The translations under genes and the position numbers were made by a program. Positions 22,678-22,862 of a stretch of 22,862 bases of DNA are shown here, piece after piece. Under the pieces are notes generated by a model that saw only the letters and a list, made by a program, of their open reading frames with translations, did no database searches and was not told where the DNA came from. Positions within the stretch are counted from its first letter, which is position 1. Every line of letters starts with the position of its first letter. The stretch comes from CAYWJT01 sp964458655 (GTDB taxonomy: Bacteria; Acidobacteriota; Aminicenantia; Aminicenantales; Saccharicenantaceae), in contig CAYWJT010000047.1 of NCBI GenBank assembly GCA_964458655.1, positions 1 through 22,862 on the forward strand, in the 5' to 3' direction.

Positions 22678-22862
22678 GGCCCAGTCCTCCCATCTTTATG
22701 GTCATATAGTGAGTCGACGCAAATATCCTTAGGCGGGTCATCGCGGGGGGTGATAGATTGGGGGAAACAGGGCGCTGTAGGATTAGCCGAAAGAGCGGAT
22801 TACCGCATTCCTGAGCTCGTTCAGATACATAGGTGACACGATGGGCTATGATAGGTGCCGCC
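22678..22862. other. Upstream region of the PKD gene
   Basis: Contains the GGGAGG ribosome-binding site (about 22686-22691) and no clear sigma-70 promoter. GCGG-ATTA-CCGC (22795-22806) is a small inverted repeat. A TGT-starting sequence read on the minus strand from 22838 could be a transposon end, but no transposase is present. No riboswitch was recognised. Confidence 0.35.

Noticed and set aside
22678..22862. Cyclic-di-GMP riboswitch or other structured leader upstream of the PKD gene
   Set aside because: I looked for the conserved GEMM-type core and did not find it; only a short 4-bp stem is present.

Overview
The window comes from an uncultivated Gram-negative bacterium and is probably metagenome-derived. 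It contains a 100-N scaffold gap, and the gap's flanks match what a k=55 de Bruijn assembly leaves at a collapsed repeat. The content is an exopolysaccharide / cell-surface glycan locus of the kind found beside exosortase (PEP-CTERM) systems: an acyl-CoA ligase with its acyl carrier protein, a FemAB-like acyltransferase, polysaccharide deacetylases, a non-hydrolysing UDP-GlcNAc 2-epimerase, and an exosortase-like fragment. There are no rRNA, tRNA or CRISPR features, so the phylum cannot be fixed from the sequence. Omnitrophota-, Nitrospirota- or Desulfobacterota-like bacteria would all fit.

Region 1 (about 67-8536, minus strand) is one tightly packed operon of ten genes. It runs from a near-consensus sigma-70 promoter (8507-8536) to a rho-independent terminator (81-114). 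In transcription order it encodes acyl carrier protein 1, an acyl-CoA-dehydrogenase-like flavoprotein, a stand-alone amino-acid adenylation enzyme, an amidohydrolase, a GNAT acetyltransferase, a left-handed beta-helix acetyltransferase, acyl carrier protein 2, an exosortase-locus-type acyl-AMP ligase, a NadE-like ATP-dependent amidating enzyme and an exosortase-like fragment. Two carrier proteins, each with its own adenylating ligase, plus an oxidase, acyltransferases and an amidating enzyme suggest a pathway that builds an unusual acyl or aminoacyl group and attaches it to a sugar. This is the best candidate here for an undescribed system.

Region 2 (8599-15015, plus strand, divergent from region 1) holds a polysaccharide deacetylase fused to a DUF354 glycosyltransferase-like domain, WecB, a predicted alpha/alpha-toroid protein (VpsJ-like), a second polysaccharide deacetylase and a FemAB-like protein. 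Region 3 (15018-18266, minus, convergent with region 2) holds a Gfo/Idh/MocA oxidoreductase, a GT4 glycosyltransferase and an extended SDR sugar epimerase with coupled starts. These two regions supply sugar-nucleotide chemistry, glycosyl transfer and deacetylation. No flippase, polymerase or export gene lies in the window, so the locus must continue outside it.

Region 4 (18393-22677, minus) holds two secreted parallel beta-helix (pectate-lyase-like) proteins that share a C-terminal tail. The upstream one also carries seven PKD domains but is interrupted by the scaffold gap. Exact 55-bp matches on both sides of the gap indicate that about 1,008 bp, nearly identical to 18526-19533, is missing. 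Base composition is mosaic: roughly 35-50% GC from about 3.7 to 10.07 kb, and about 60% in the blocks on either side. This suggests exchange of the acyl-modification cassette.
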